Positions 48,487-56,898 are shown, counted from the first letter of the stretch. The stretch: DNA of 64,000 nucleotides from Treponema sp. (GCA_016297405.1 JAEDGP010000002.1:1-64000); one strand, 5' to 3'. The notes: a model not told the origin generated them from the letters alone. Program-made: numbers and translations.

Positions 48487-49671
48487 TTAACCTTCCACAA
48501 GATGTGCACCATCTGCCGAATGGACTTCATAACAGGAAGGTTTAAAACCAAATATTCTTTCGTATTCATTGAGTTTTTGATGCAAAACTTCCACATCCTG
48601 GGGACGAACCACAGTGTAAATGCATCGGCCAAATCCCTTTCCTGTTATTCGGCCGCAAGTTACAGGATCATGGATATTTTCCAAATTTGGCTCCAGTTCG
48701 TATACTCGTTTTAAAAGCCAGTCGATTTCTGGACAGGAAAGATCGTAGAAATCCCTCAGACTTTCATGACTATGATTCACTGCCCTCGCAAAACGACAAA
48801 ATTCATTTTTTTCAAGTGCAACAATTGCTTCCATAGTGTCCGAATGTTCACGGATCATGCACAAAAGCTTTCGCCTTGTATCTTCAGAAACCTCTGATAA
48901 AGTTTCGTTAATATCCGTAACATCGCTGATATATTGCCAGCCTCCAAAGACACCAGCTTTCCGTTCCCGCAAATCACCAAGCAAAAGCGCATTTTCCGGC
49001 TCAAACAAAGTTTCCTGATTCCATAAGGAAATGCGCGGAACACAGGCATCAATCAGAAAAAATTTATTTTCCGTAAATGGATTGGGAATGTTTTCCACAC
49101 GATTCTTAAAGTGGTCAGTAACGCAAAAGCATCCTTTTTTGGCAAACAATGCAGAATAATTGTCTGAATTGTAGTTTTCAATCTGCAGAAAAAGCCTGTT
49201 TCCCCGCTCAACAACCTGCAAAAGTTGATATTCGTTGCATTTAAGGTCAAAAACTTTCCGTATGGCAATGGCAACAGAAAGCTTTATTGCCGTTGTTATT
49301 CCAAAGCCGGCAGAAGGTAGAATTTCACTGCTGATGGTCACATCCATGCCACCTAGTTCAAAACCACCAGATGTAAAGCCATATATCACAGCCTTTATTG
49401 CGTTGGCCCATCTGTCCTCTTTTTTCAGTTTCAATGATGAAATATTGCACTTTTTCCTGTCATCGATCTGCGTAAAATACATATGAAGGGATTGGTCTTC
49501 TCTTTTAGAGACTGCAGCGAAAACCGGAAGATCAACCGCCATGGAAAGCGTCTTCTGCTTAAAAAACCAGGTATGTTCTCCAATAAGATGGAACCTTCCA
49601 GGGGCCGTTGCTATAGCCTGTGGAATTGTCTGATATTCGCCTTGATGCGCGTCTTTTATCGAATCTTTCAT
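48487..49671 (-). CDS. Galactokinase-like GHMP kinase with altered sugar site
   Basis: About 394 residues from ATG 49671 (an upstream ATG at 49713 is possible). Motif 1 is TAPGRFHLIGEHTWFF, where galactokinases read APGRVNLIGEHTDY, so the sugar-binding Asp is Trp. Motif 2, LPSAGFGITTAIKLSVA, lacks the usual GLSSSA serines. Motif 3 is RITGKGFGRCIYTVV, matching G-A/T-GFGGC. The fold is clearly a GHMP kinase closest to galactokinase, but galactose specificity is doubtful. Located next to surE. Confidence 0.6.
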   Translation of the reverse strand: MKDSIKDAHQGEYQTIPQAIATAPGRFHLIGEHTWFFKQKTLSMAVDLPVFAAVSKREDQSLHMYFTQIDDRKKCNISSLKLKKEDRWANAIKAVIYGFTSGGFELGGMDVTISSEILPSAGFGITTAIKLSVAIAIRKVFDLKCNEYQLLQVVERGNRLFLQIENYNSDNYSALFAKKGCFCVTDHFKNRVENIPNPFTENKFFLIDACVPRISLWNQETLFEPENALLLGDLRERKAGVFGGWQYISDVTDINETLSEVSEDTRRKLLCMIREHSDTMEAIVALEKNEFCRFARAVNHSHESLRDFYDLSCPEIDWLLKRVYELEPNLENIHDPVTCGRITGKGFGRCIYTVVRPQDVEVLHQKLNEYERIFGFKPSCYEVHSADGAHLVEG

Positions 49672-49724
49672 TGGCTGATATTCTCCCGACAACAAGGCGG
49701 CAACAACGCACATAGGCCATCTTA

Positions 49725-49753
49725 TTGCGTTTTTAGATTTATACAGTTATTAT
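49725..49753 (+). promoter_or_regulatory. Candidate promoter for lnt
   Basis: TTGCGT, 17-bp spacer, TATTAT, ending 7 nt before the lnt ATG with no Shine-Dalgarno between. A leaderless transcript is possible. Confidence 0.35.
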
Positions 49754-49760
49754 AAGACAG

Positions 49761-51539
49761 ATGAGTCGAATTTTACAAGTTTTTTATGTCATTTTTTCAG
49801 GTGCCCTCGTTGCATTGTCTTTACCTAGCGATTTTCTTAGATTCGGATCTCCTATACTGGCCTTATTTTCACTGGTTCCTTTTTACATTGCCATCAGAAA
49901 AATTGATTCAACTCCAGGATTCGTCATCTCTTTTGCAATTCTGACATTTACCACTCACATGATTTCAAGCTATTGGCTGGCTTTCTTCAAAGATTTTGCG
50001 ATTTTCACCTTGGGAGCTTCTGCTTTGGGAACCAGTGCCATTGGCGGTGGTTTTGGTCTACTTTACAGCATTCCATTTTCTAAATGTAAAAAATGGAAAG
50101 TTCTTGTGCAAAACAATGGCAGCTCAGCAGGCATCTTCCTGTGCTTCAGGATTCTGTGGTTTTGTGCCATCTACGTTTGTTACGAATGGTTCAAATCCAT
50201 CGGATTTTTGGGTTATCCATGGGGAACCATTTCCATGGCATTTTTTCAATGGAACAATTTCATTCAGATTGCAGACATAACAGGAACATATGGAGTTACA
50301 TTTCTCTGCGTTCTTTTTTCTGCTGTCGTAGCTGAAGCAATTATGCTTTTACAAAACAAATGGGAAGAAGGCGCAAGTTCATCCTTTTTTGGCCTTAGAA
50401 ACTGTTTCGTTCTTCTGGCAGTTCTGTTTTGTGCAGACCTGGTTTATGGTGTGTACAGAACACATTCACTGAAATCTCCGGTCAAACAAATAAACACTAT
50501 CATGGTCCAGCAGAATTCCGACCCATGGAAAAACATAAGCGACGAAGATACAATTCTTGTATCCCAAAAACTTACTGATCAGGCTTTTGAAACGGCAAAG
50601 GAAAATGGCGAAAGGGTTGATCTTGTAGTCTGGAGCGAAGGCTGCCTGAAATCCCTGCTGCCTTCATTCATAAACCACTACGAATACACTCCAGGAGCAG
50701 AACCCCTTTTGAAGTTCATCAGAAAACATAAAGTTCCGTTTCTTGTGGGAAGTCCCTTCAGGCGTGAAGGTTCATCCGCCAGAACAATGAACGGTGCCTG
50801 CATAATCGATGAAAACGGCCAGTTTCGCGGAGCCTATCCAAAAAATCATCTTGTTCCATTCGCAGAAGCTCTGCCATTTTCAGAACTTCCAGAAGTAAAC
50901 AAATTTCTGATGAAAAGCATTGGAATATCTGCTGGCTGGGCTCCAGGAGATCAGTACACTTTCTTTAAAATCAAGGCAAGCTATCCAAAAAACTATGTAC
51001 AGACTTGCTGGACCTATGACTTAACAAACTCTATGGAAAATGACAAAAAACACCTGGAATTCAGTGACGTTTTGATTTCCACCCCCATCTGTTATGACGA
51101 CGCCTTCCCTGACATTTGCAGACCCCTTGTACAAAACGGCAGTGAAGTTTTCATGAATATAACCGATGATTCCTGGTCTAAAAAAGCAAGTTCCGAATAC
51201 CAGCATTTTGTAGTTTCTGCATACAGGGCTATCGAATACAGAACTACTTTGGCCCGTTCCACAAACTCAGGCTATTCTGCAGTAGTAGATCCCAACGGCA
51301 GAATCATAAAGGATATGCCTCTTTTCCAGGAATCTTCCATATTCGTGAAGATTCCAGTATATGAAAGACAAAAAACAATCTATCTTGAATTCGGAAACTG
51401 GCTTCCCAAAATAATGGCACTACTCTGTCTATCCTTCGCAATCTATCTGATGTTCTCTAAAAAAGAAAAATCCATTTTCGAAGATTCACAACGAAAGAAA
51501 TTACGGAAAATTCAGAAAAAATACAGGGAATCTTTCTGA
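49761..51539 (+). CDS. lnt: Apolipoprotein N-acyltransferase
   Basis: A 592-residue inner-membrane enzyme adding the third acyl chain to lipoproteins; fitting for a genome with many lipoproteins. About six to seven N-terminal helices, then a periplasmic nitrilase domain with Glu (VVWSEGCL, near 292), Lys (YPKNHLVPFAE, near 361) and Cys (TPICYDDAFPD, near 445), and a last helix before a basic tail. The catalytic triad is intact. Confidence 0.9.
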   Translation: MSRILQVFYVIFSGALVALSLPSDFLRFGSPILALFSLVPFYIAIRKIDSTPGFVISFAILTFTTHMISSYWLAFFKDFAIFTLGASALGTSAIGGGFGLLYSIPFSKCKKWKVLVQNNGSSAGIFLCFRILWFCAIYVCYEWFKSIGFLGYPWGTISMAFFQWNNFIQIADITGTYGVTFLCVLFSAVVAEAIMLLQNKWEEGASSSFFGLRNCFVLLAVLFCADLVYGVYRTHSLKSPVKQINTIMVQQNSDPWKNISDEDTILVSQKLTDQAFETAKENGERVDLVVWSEGCLKSLLPSFINHYEYTPGAEPLLKFIRKHKVPFLVGSPFRREGSSARTMNGACIIDENGQFRGAYPKNHLVPFAEALPFSELPEVNKFLMKSIGISAGWAPGDQYTFFKIKASYPKNYVQTCWTYDLTNSMENDKKHLEFSDVLISTPICYDDAFPDICRPLVQNGSEVFMNITDDSWSKKASSEYQHFVVSAYRAIEYRTTLARSTNSGYSAVVDPNGRIIKDMPLFQESSIFVKIPVYERQKTIYLEFGNWLPKIMALLCLSFAIYLMFSKKEKSIFEDSQRKKLRKIQKKYRESF

Positions 51540-51600
51540 AAAAAATCGCAAAACTTTTCCTTTTCTCCGATTTTTCAACATTGTTCGCTTGTTTTTAAAT

Positions 51601-51662
51601 CTTGCGTCCGCTATATTAAAAAAAGGGTTACAGAATATACAATCAAATCTAAAAGACGCAAG
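51601..51662 (+). other. Inverted repeat flanking the nrdR leader
   Basis: CTTGCGTC (51601-51608) and GACGCAAG (51655-51662) are perfect complements bracketing 46 AT-rich bases. The right arm lies just before GGGTGGGATT and the nrdR ATG, so an RNA stem or a regulator site is possible. Confidence 0.45.
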
Positions 51663-51671
51663 GGTGGGATT

Positions 51672-52136
51672 ATGCGTTGTCCTTTATGTGGAAGCCTTGA
51701 CGACAAGGTAATCGAATCAAGAACTATGGCTAACGGTGAAAGCATTCGCAGAAGACGTGAATGTCTTGCATGCAGCTACCGCTTTACAAGTTATGAAAAA
51801 ATCGAAGAAAAACCTTTTATGGTTGTAAAGCGAGATGAAAGGCGCCAGCCTTTCGACAGGCAAAAACTTGAAAAGGGTATAGAACGCGCACTGGAAAAGC
51901 GTTCTGTCACTACCGGCACAATTGAAAATCTGGTAATCGAAATTGAAGATCAAGCCATGCTCAACGGAAAGACCACCAGGGAAATCACAACAGAACAGCT
52001 TGGAGAAATAGTGCTTGAAAAGCTTTACAAACTTGATAAAGTCGCATACATCCGATTTGCTTCTGCCTACAAACACTTTGAAAGTCTCGAAGAATTCATA
52101 ACCGAAGTCAAGAATGTGGAGAGAGCAAAAAAATGA
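51672..52136 (+). CDS. nrdR: Transcriptional repressor NrdR
   Basis: A 154-residue regulator of ribonucleotide reductase genes. Zinc ribbon with Cys3, Cys6, Cys31 and Cys34 (MRCPLCG, RRRECLACSYRF) followed by an ATP-cone (about 46-136: VVKRDERRQPFDRQKLEKGI) that senses ATP/dATP. It overlaps nrdD by 4 bp (ATGA), so it is co-translated with its target. Confidence 0.95.
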   Translation: MRCPLCGSLDDKVIESRTMANGESIRRRRECLACSYRFTSYEKIEEKPFMVVKRDERRQPFDRQKLEKGIERALEKRSVTTGTIENLVIEIEDQAMLNGKTTREITTEQLGEIVLEKLYKLDKVAYIRFASAYKHFESLEEFITEVKNVERAKK

Positions 52137-54247
52137 GTGAGCAGTCAGTTTTTCCAGAATGGAGAAGTTTTTTAGGAGATAGTACTGATGAAGAAGCAAG
52201 AAACTTCATCAAATCCGTTGTAAAACGCTCTGGTGAAGTTGCGCCATATGACAGAACAAAGATTGAAAACGCCATTGGCAAAGCCATAAAGGCAGTTCAG
52301 GTCATGGCAGATCCAGAAAAGGCTCAATACCTCACCGACCTGGTTGAAGAACGTCTTCGAATCCAGATGGCAGGAACCAGGGCACATTCAATTCCTGCGA
52401 TTGAAGAAATTCAGGATATCGTAGAAACAGTCCTCATCGAAAACAAAGAAGTTGATGTTGCAAAAGCTTACATCCTCTATAGAGCAAAACACGAAGCCAT
52501 GAGGGACACAAAAAGCCTCATGCTGGACATCAACAAAACCATGGACGGCTATCTTGCCCAAAGTGACTGGCGTGTATATGAAAACGCAAACGTTAATTTT
52601 TCCCTTGGAGGCTTGATCCTTCATAATTCTGGTACGATAACTGCAAATTATTGGCTGAATAACATCTATTCAAAAGAAATCGCCCAAGCGCACAAAACCG
52701 CCGCTTTTCACATTCATGACCTTTCAATGTTCTCCGGATATTGCGCCGGATGGTCACTCAGACAACTTATCCAGGAAGGTCTTGGCGGAGTTAAAGACAA
52801 AATAACTTCAAAACCCGCAGCTCATCTGTCCACACTTGTAAACCAGATGGTAAATTTTCTGGGAGTTCTGCAAAATGAATGGGCTGGAGCTCAAGCATTC
52901 AGTTCCTTCGATACATACCTTGCACCATTCGTAAAAAAAGACAACCTTTCTGAATCAGAAGTAAGGCAGTGCATTCAAAACTATGTATTTGGAATCAATA
53001 CCCCAAGCAGATGGGGCTCTCAAGCTCCATTTACAAACATCACACTGGACTGGACTTGTCCAGAAGACCTTAAGAAAAAGAAAGCTATTGTAGGCGGCAA
53101 GGAACAGGAATTTACATACGGGGACTGCCAGAAAGAAATGGACATGATCAACAGGCAATTCATCAAAGTCATGCTTGAAGGCGACGCAAATGGCCGGGGC
53201 TTCGGCTACCCTATTCCAACCTACAACATTACGAAAGATTTCCAGTGGGAAAGCGAAAACGCAAAGCTTCTGTTCGAAATGACATCCCAGTATGGCACAC
53301 CATACTTTCAGAATTTCATCAATTCTGATCTGAATCCAAGCGATGTGCGGTCAATGTGCTGTCGTCTGCGACTTGACAAGCGTGAACTTCGAAAAAGAGG
53401 CGGTGGACTTTTCGGTTCCGACGAATTTACAGGATCTCTTGGCGTGGTCACAATCAATTTGCCTCAAATCGGATACCTGGCAAACACGGAAGATGAATTC
53501 TTTGCAAGACTCAATTATCTTATGGACCTGGCCAAGGAAAGCCTTTGCATAAAACGCAAGGTCATCCAAAAGCTCTATGACTCAGGCCTCTTTCCATACA
53601 CAAAACGTTACCTTTCAACATTAAGCAACCACTTCAATACGATTGGTTTGTGCGGCATGAATGAATGTTGTCTGAACTTCTTAAAAAAAGACATAACAAC
53701 AACAGAAGGCAAACACTTCGCTGAAAAGATTTTGGACCACATGAGAAATCGCATGCAAGATTATCAGGAATCTACCGGAGAATTGTTCAATCTGGAAGCA
53801 ACACCTGCAGAAAGTACTTCATATAGACTTGCAAAACACGATAAGGAGCAATTTCCCGATATCATAACAAGCGGAAACGCAGACCCTTACTACACAAATT
53901 CAACGCAGCTTCCTGTAGAATACACTTCGGATGTTTTTGATGCATTGGATCATCAGGAAAGCCTTCAAACAAAATATACAGGCGGCACAGTTTTCCATAT
54001 GTTTGTAGGAGAACAGATCAGCGATTGGCAGACTTGTTCAAAGCTTGTAAAAACAATATTCACAAACTACAAGATTCCGTATCTTACAATCTCTCCCGTA
54101 TATTCCATCTGTCCAGTGCACGGATATCTGAAAGGCGCTCAATTCGAATGTCCAAAATGCAAAGCCCAAAAGGAACAGAGCCTTAAGGCTAAGCTTTCGA
54201 AACTGGAAGCTGAAAAACAGGAAATTCTTGTGAATTCAAAAAAATAA
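52133..54247 (+). CDS. nrdD: Class III ribonucleotide reductase catalytic protein lacking the glycyl-radical segment
   Basis: Anaerobic reductase converting NTPs to dNTPs. ATP-cone at about 17-105 (VVKRSGEVAPYDRTKIENAI), then the catalytic barrel: FSGYCAGWSL (conserved Cys), SMCCRLRLDKREL with the thiyl Cys, GGGLFGSDEFTGSLGVV, VTINLPQIGYLA and GLCGMNECCLNF. The C-terminus has the zinc region CPVH (660-663) and CPKC (673-676) but then ends in a 28-residue Lys/Glu/Leu helix. The expected R-x-x-G-Y radical motif after the zinc site is missing; it is encoded by the next gene. The active-site cysteines look intact. Operon nrdR-nrdD-radical subunit-nrdG. Confidence 0.92.
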   Translation: MSEQSVFPEWRSFLGDSTDEEARNFIKSVVKRSGEVAPYDRTKIENAIGKAIKAVQVMADPEKAQYLTDLVEERLRIQMAGTRAHSIPAIEEIQDIVETVLIENKEVDVAKAYILYRAKHEAMRDTKSLMLDINKTMDGYLAQSDWRVYENANVNFSLGGLILHNSGTITANYWLNNIYSKEIAQAHKTAAFHIHDLSMFSGYCAGWSLRQLIQEGLGGVKDKITSKPAAHLSTLVNQMVNFLGVLQNEWAGAQAFSSFDTYLAPFVKKDNLSESEVRQCIQNYVFGINTPSRWGSQAPFTNITLDWTCPEDLKKKKAIVGGKEQEFTYGDCQKEMDMINRQFIKVMLEGDANGRGFGYPIPTYNITKDFQWESENAKLLFEMTSQYGTPYFQNFINSDLNPSDVRSMCCRLRLDKRELRKRGGGLFGSDEFTGSLGVVTINLPQIGYLANTEDEFFARLNYLMDLAKESLCIKRKVIQKLYDSGLFPYTKRYLSTLSNHFNTIGLCGMNECCLNFLKKDITTTEGKHFAEKILDHMRNRMQDYQESTGELFNLEATPAESTSYRLAKHDKEQFPDIITSGNADPYYTNSTQLPVEYTSDVFDALDHQESLQTKYTGGTVFHMFVGEQISDWQTCSKLVKTIFTNYKIPYLTISPVYSICPVHGYLKGAQFECPKCKAQKEQSLKAKLSKLEAEKQEILVNSKK

Positions 54248-54262
54248 TTTTTGCAAATTCAA

Positions 54263-54291
54263 TTGACATTGAACATTCAGAAAAGTAAATT
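54263..54291 (+). promoter_or_regulatory. Candidate sigma-70 promoter for the glycyl-radical subunit
   Basis: Consensus TTGACA, 17-bp spacer, TAAATT, in the 64-bp gap between nrdD and the radical-subunit gene. It could let that subunit be made in excess of NrdD. Confidence 0.5.
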
Positions 54292-54311
54292 CATAAAAAG
54301 TGGGAGGCAAC

Positions 54312-54845
54312 ATGGCAAAACGAACTCTTGAAGAAATAGAAAAAGAAATCCAGCAGACAAAGGCAGAGCTTTTGGATGTTCATGGAACAGAAACCGAAGT
54401 ATATGCACGCATCGTAGGTTACTATCGTGCAGTCAAAAATTGGAACAAAGGCAAAAGAGATGAATTCGACAGCCGTAAAATGTTCAATATTTCTGCCCCA
54501 AATGAATACACTTTTGCAACTGAAAAAACTGCCACAAAGCTTCAGGAAAAAGTTGAGCACAAATCAGAAACCGCCCCAGAAAAATCTTTATTCTACGAAC
54601 TGTACACAAGAGATAAATGTCCAAACTGCCCTCCAGTGTGCAACTACATGAAGAGCATCATCATGAATGGAACTATCATTGACGTTGATACCGAAGAAGG
54701 ACTTTCCCATGCTGCCAGAAACGGTGTTTTCGCCTCTCCAACGGTAATATTCTACAACGCAGATGGAACAGAAATTTACAGAAGCCACAGCGTAGAGGAA
54801 CTGGAAGAATTCATCAGAAAAGTTCCAGTCCAGGTTGCATCATAG
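54312..54845 (+). CDS. Stand-alone glycyl-radical subunit of class III RNR fused to a redoxin domain
   Basis: A 177-residue protein with three parts. Residues 1-24 form an amphipathic helix. Residues 27-58 (TEVYARIVGYYRAVKNW, then NKGKRDEFDSRKMF) match the C-terminal glycyl-radical segment normally at the end of NrdD; Gly36 would carry the radical. Residues about 92-175 form a thioredoxin/glutaredoxin-like fold with CPNC at 103-106 and a cis-Pro type ASPTVIF. It should complement the truncated NrdD in trans and may also deliver reducing electrons. ATG 54312 is chosen: GGGAGG lies 4 nt upstream, while the GTG at 54300 lies inside that site. Confidence 0.85.
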   Translation: MAKRTLEEIEKEIQQTKAELLDVHGTETEVYARIVGYYRAVKNWNKGKRDEFDSRKMFNISAPNEYTFATEKTATKLQEKVEHKSETAPEKSLFYELYTRDKCPNCPPVCNYMKSIIMNGTIIDVDTEEGLSHAARNGVFASPTVIFYNADGTEIYRSHSVEELEEFIRKVPVQVAS

Positions 54846-54863
54846 TAAAAAAAAAGCTTTAAG

Positions 54864-55589
54864 ATGTCAGAAGAAAAAATATGTCACCTTGTAAAAACAA
54901 GTCTTGTTGACTTTCCTTACCACGTTAGTTGTGCCGTTTTTTTTCCTGGCTGCAACCTTCGCTGCCCTTATTGCTACAACAAATCCCTTGCTGTTCCCTC
55001 AGAACAGGATACACAAAGCTCAGACATGGTTAGTTTTTCAGAGCTTGAGGATTTCCTTCTAAAACGCAAAAACGTACTTACAGGTATTGTGTTTTCAGGT
55101 GGCGAAGCACTGATGCATAAAGATACGGTCAAGTTAATAAAAATGTCCAAAAAAATTGGCTATAAAGTGAAACTTGACACAAATGGTACTCTTCCAGACA
55201 AGCTGGAATCTCTGTTTTTAGACCCGACCACAAAACCAGACTATCTTGCCATCGACATTAAAACATCTCCATCAAAATACAAAGATCTGATTCCCCTAAG
55301 TCCTTCGGATTTTGAAGAACGTCTTACTAAAACGCTGAAAATCGCATTTTCAATGCCATTAGACAACCTGGAGATAAGGACAGTGCTTGTTCCTTCACTT
55401 GTTGTTCACGAAGACCTGAAAAATATCGCCTCTTTTCTGCCAGAAAAATGCAAATGGTTCCTGTCAAGATTCAAAAGCGGCAATTGCCTTGATGAACATT
55501 TCAATACCATTGCCCCATACTCACAGACAGAAATAGATCTTCTGGTGGAATATGCAAAAAGATTTATCAGTGACGCGAAACTAAGATAA
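54864..55589 (+). CDS. nrdG: Anaerobic RNR-activating radical SAM protein
   Basis: A 241-residue activase that uses SAM and a 4Fe-4S cluster to abstract hydrogen from the radical glycine. CNLRCPYCY gives the CX3CX2C cluster motif, followed by the GGEALM loop and DTNGTLP. It is longer than E. coli NrdG (154), like the larger NrdG2 type. It follows the radical subunit by 18 bp, fitting its substrate. Confidence 0.9.
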   Translation: MSEEKICHLVKTSLVDFPYHVSCAVFFPGCNLRCPYCYNKSLAVPSEQDTQSSDMVSFSELEDFLLKRKNVLTGIVFSGGEALMHKDTVKLIKMSKKIGYKVKLDTNGTLPDKLESLFLDPTTKPDYLAIDIKTSPSKYKDLIPLSPSDFEERLTKTLKIAFSMPLDNLEIRTVLVPSLVVHEDLKNIASFLPEKCKWFLSRFKSGNCLDEHFNTIAPYSQTEIDLLVEYAKRFISDAKLR

Positions 55590-55635
55590 AAACTATAAAA
55601 AAATATGGAAATATTTAAAAATTCAAGATTTTCTA

Positions 55636-55667
55636 TTGACTCTTTCTAACAATTCTAGTAGTATACT
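55636..55667 (+). promoter_or_regulatory. Possible tRNA promoter
   Basis: TTGACT and TATACT upstream of the tRNA, but with a 20-bp spacer, longer than usual. The -10 ends 11 nt before the mature tRNA. Confidence 0.35.
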
Positions 55668-55678
55668 ATACATCGCTT

Positions 55679-55751
55679 GGGGGTCTAGCTCAGTCGGTAG
55701 AGCACACGGCTCATATCCGTGATGTCATAGGTTCAATCCCTATGGCCCCTA
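55679..55751 (+). tRNA. tRNA with CAU anticodon (probably elongator Met)
   Basis: A 73-nt cloverleaf: acceptor GGGGGTC / GGCCCCT (one end G-U pair), D arm GCTC-AGTCGGTA-GAGC, anticodon stem CACGG/CCGTG with loop CTCATAT (anticodon CAT), T arm ATAGG-TTCAATC-CCTAT, discriminator A; no encoded CCA. It lacks the initiator features (1:72 mismatch, GGG/CCC anticodon pairs). Ile2-CAU (lysidine) cannot be excluded. Confidence 0.92.
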
Positions 55752-55752
55752 T

Positions 55753-55782
55753 AAAGGCTTGCATATCGCAAGCCTTTTTTTT
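55753..55782 (+). terminator. Intrinsic terminator after the tRNA
   Basis: AAAGGCTTGC / GCAAGCCTTT with a 5-nt loop and a T8 run. Confidence 0.85.
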
Positions 55783-55800
55783 ATTCGAAAACCTGATTAC

Positions 55801-55860
55801 ACTTTATATTTTTTTATACAATTTTATATTTTTCTATATTATTTTATATTTTTTTAAATC
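55801..55860 (+). repeat. Three 20-bp direct repeats upstream of argF
   Basis: Three contiguous units of exactly 20 bp (55801-55820, 55821-55840, 55841-55860) share 15 of 20 positions; core TTTATATTTTT followed by YTA. They lie 78 bp before the argF start. The two-turn period puts them on one DNA face. Confidence 0.75.
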
Positions 55861-55937
55861 TTAGTTGCAGATTGGTGTTGTAAGAACAAACCAGATACTA
55901 TGGACATGGGTAAAAAAAACAATTATTATGGATATCC

Positions 55938-56882
55938 ATGGAAACATTCAAAGCACCATTTAAAGGTCGTTCCCTTCTCAACTGGATCGACTGGACACCA
56001 GCAGAAATAGAAAAATTGCTGGATATTGCATTTCAGGTAAAAGCAGAATCACATAGAAATGAAATTCACCAGAGATTCATGGGCAAAACAATTGCGCTGA
56101 TTTTTGAAAAAAGGTCAACTCGTACCCGCAGCTCATTTGAAACTGCATTTGGAGAGGAAGGCGGTCATCCAGTATTCATGTCCACCGATGACATTCAGCT
56201 TGGAGGCAAGGAATCCGTAAAAGACACCGCAAGAGTCCTTGGAAGAATGTTCAGTGCCATTGAATTCAGGGGATTCAAGCAGGAACATGTAGAACAGCTT
56301 GCACAATTTTCAGGCATTCCTGTCATCAATGGACTTACAGACGAATTCCATCCTACACAAGCCCTTGCCGACATTATGACTCTCAAAGAAAATTTCGAAA
56401 CACTCAAAGGTCTTCACCTGGCTTATTGTGGAGACGGAAGAAACAATGTCGCCCGCTCACTCATGCTGATTTGTGCAAAAATGGGCATAAATTTTTCAAT
56501 CTTTAGTCCAAAAGAACTGTTCCCAGATCAGCAGATTTGTAAAATTTGTGAACCTTTTGCGCAAAATTCTGGTGCAAAAATCCAGATTAGTGATAAAATT
56601 GATGTAATAAAAGGTGCCGATGCCCTTTATACAGATGTTTGGGTTTCAATGGGAGAAGAAGCTCTCAAAGAACAGCGAGTAAAATTGCTGACTCCTTTCC
56701 AAATTAACAGCGACTTGATGAAAGCAACTGGAAAGAGCAGTACAATCTTCATGCACTGTCTGCCTGCCGTAAAAGGACAGGAAGTTACAGAAGAAGTATT
56801 TGAAAGCACAGCTTCCAGAGTTTGGGACGAAGCCGAAAACAGAAAACACACAATCAAAGCAATTATGCTTGGATTGATCTAA
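55938..56882 (+). CDS. argF: Ornithine carbamoyltransferase
   Basis: A 314-residue enzyme making citrulline from ornithine and carbamoyl phosphate. STRTR (60-64) binds carbamoyl phosphate, HPTQ is at 138-141, and HCLP near 273 binds ornithine. A lone gene here: no other arginine or arcA/arcC genes are adjacent, so anabolic versus catabolic use cannot be decided. Only a weak GGA precedes the ATG. Confidence 0.93.
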   Translation: METFKAPFKGRSLLNWIDWTPAEIEKLLDIAFQVKAESHRNEIHQRFMGKTIALIFEKRSTRTRSSFETAFGEEGGHPVFMSTDDIQLGGKESVKDTARVLGRMFSAIEFRGFKQEHVEQLAQFSGIPVINGLTDEFHPTQALADIMTLKENFETLKGLHLAYCGDGRNNVARSLMLICAKMGINFSIFSPKELFPDQQICKICEPFAQNSGAKIQISDKIDVIKGADALYTDVWVSMGEEALKEQRVKLLTPFQINSDLMKATGKSSTIFMHCLPAVKGQEVTEEVFESTASRVWDEAENRKHTIKAIMLGLI

Positions 56883-56898
56883 CAGAGAGGAAAATAAA

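Noticed and set aside
51610..51645. AT-rich pair (GCTATATTAAA and AGAATATACAA) that might be NrdR boxes
   Set aside because: The two centres are about 23 bp apart and match the consensus poorly; NrdR boxes are usually about 31 bp apart.
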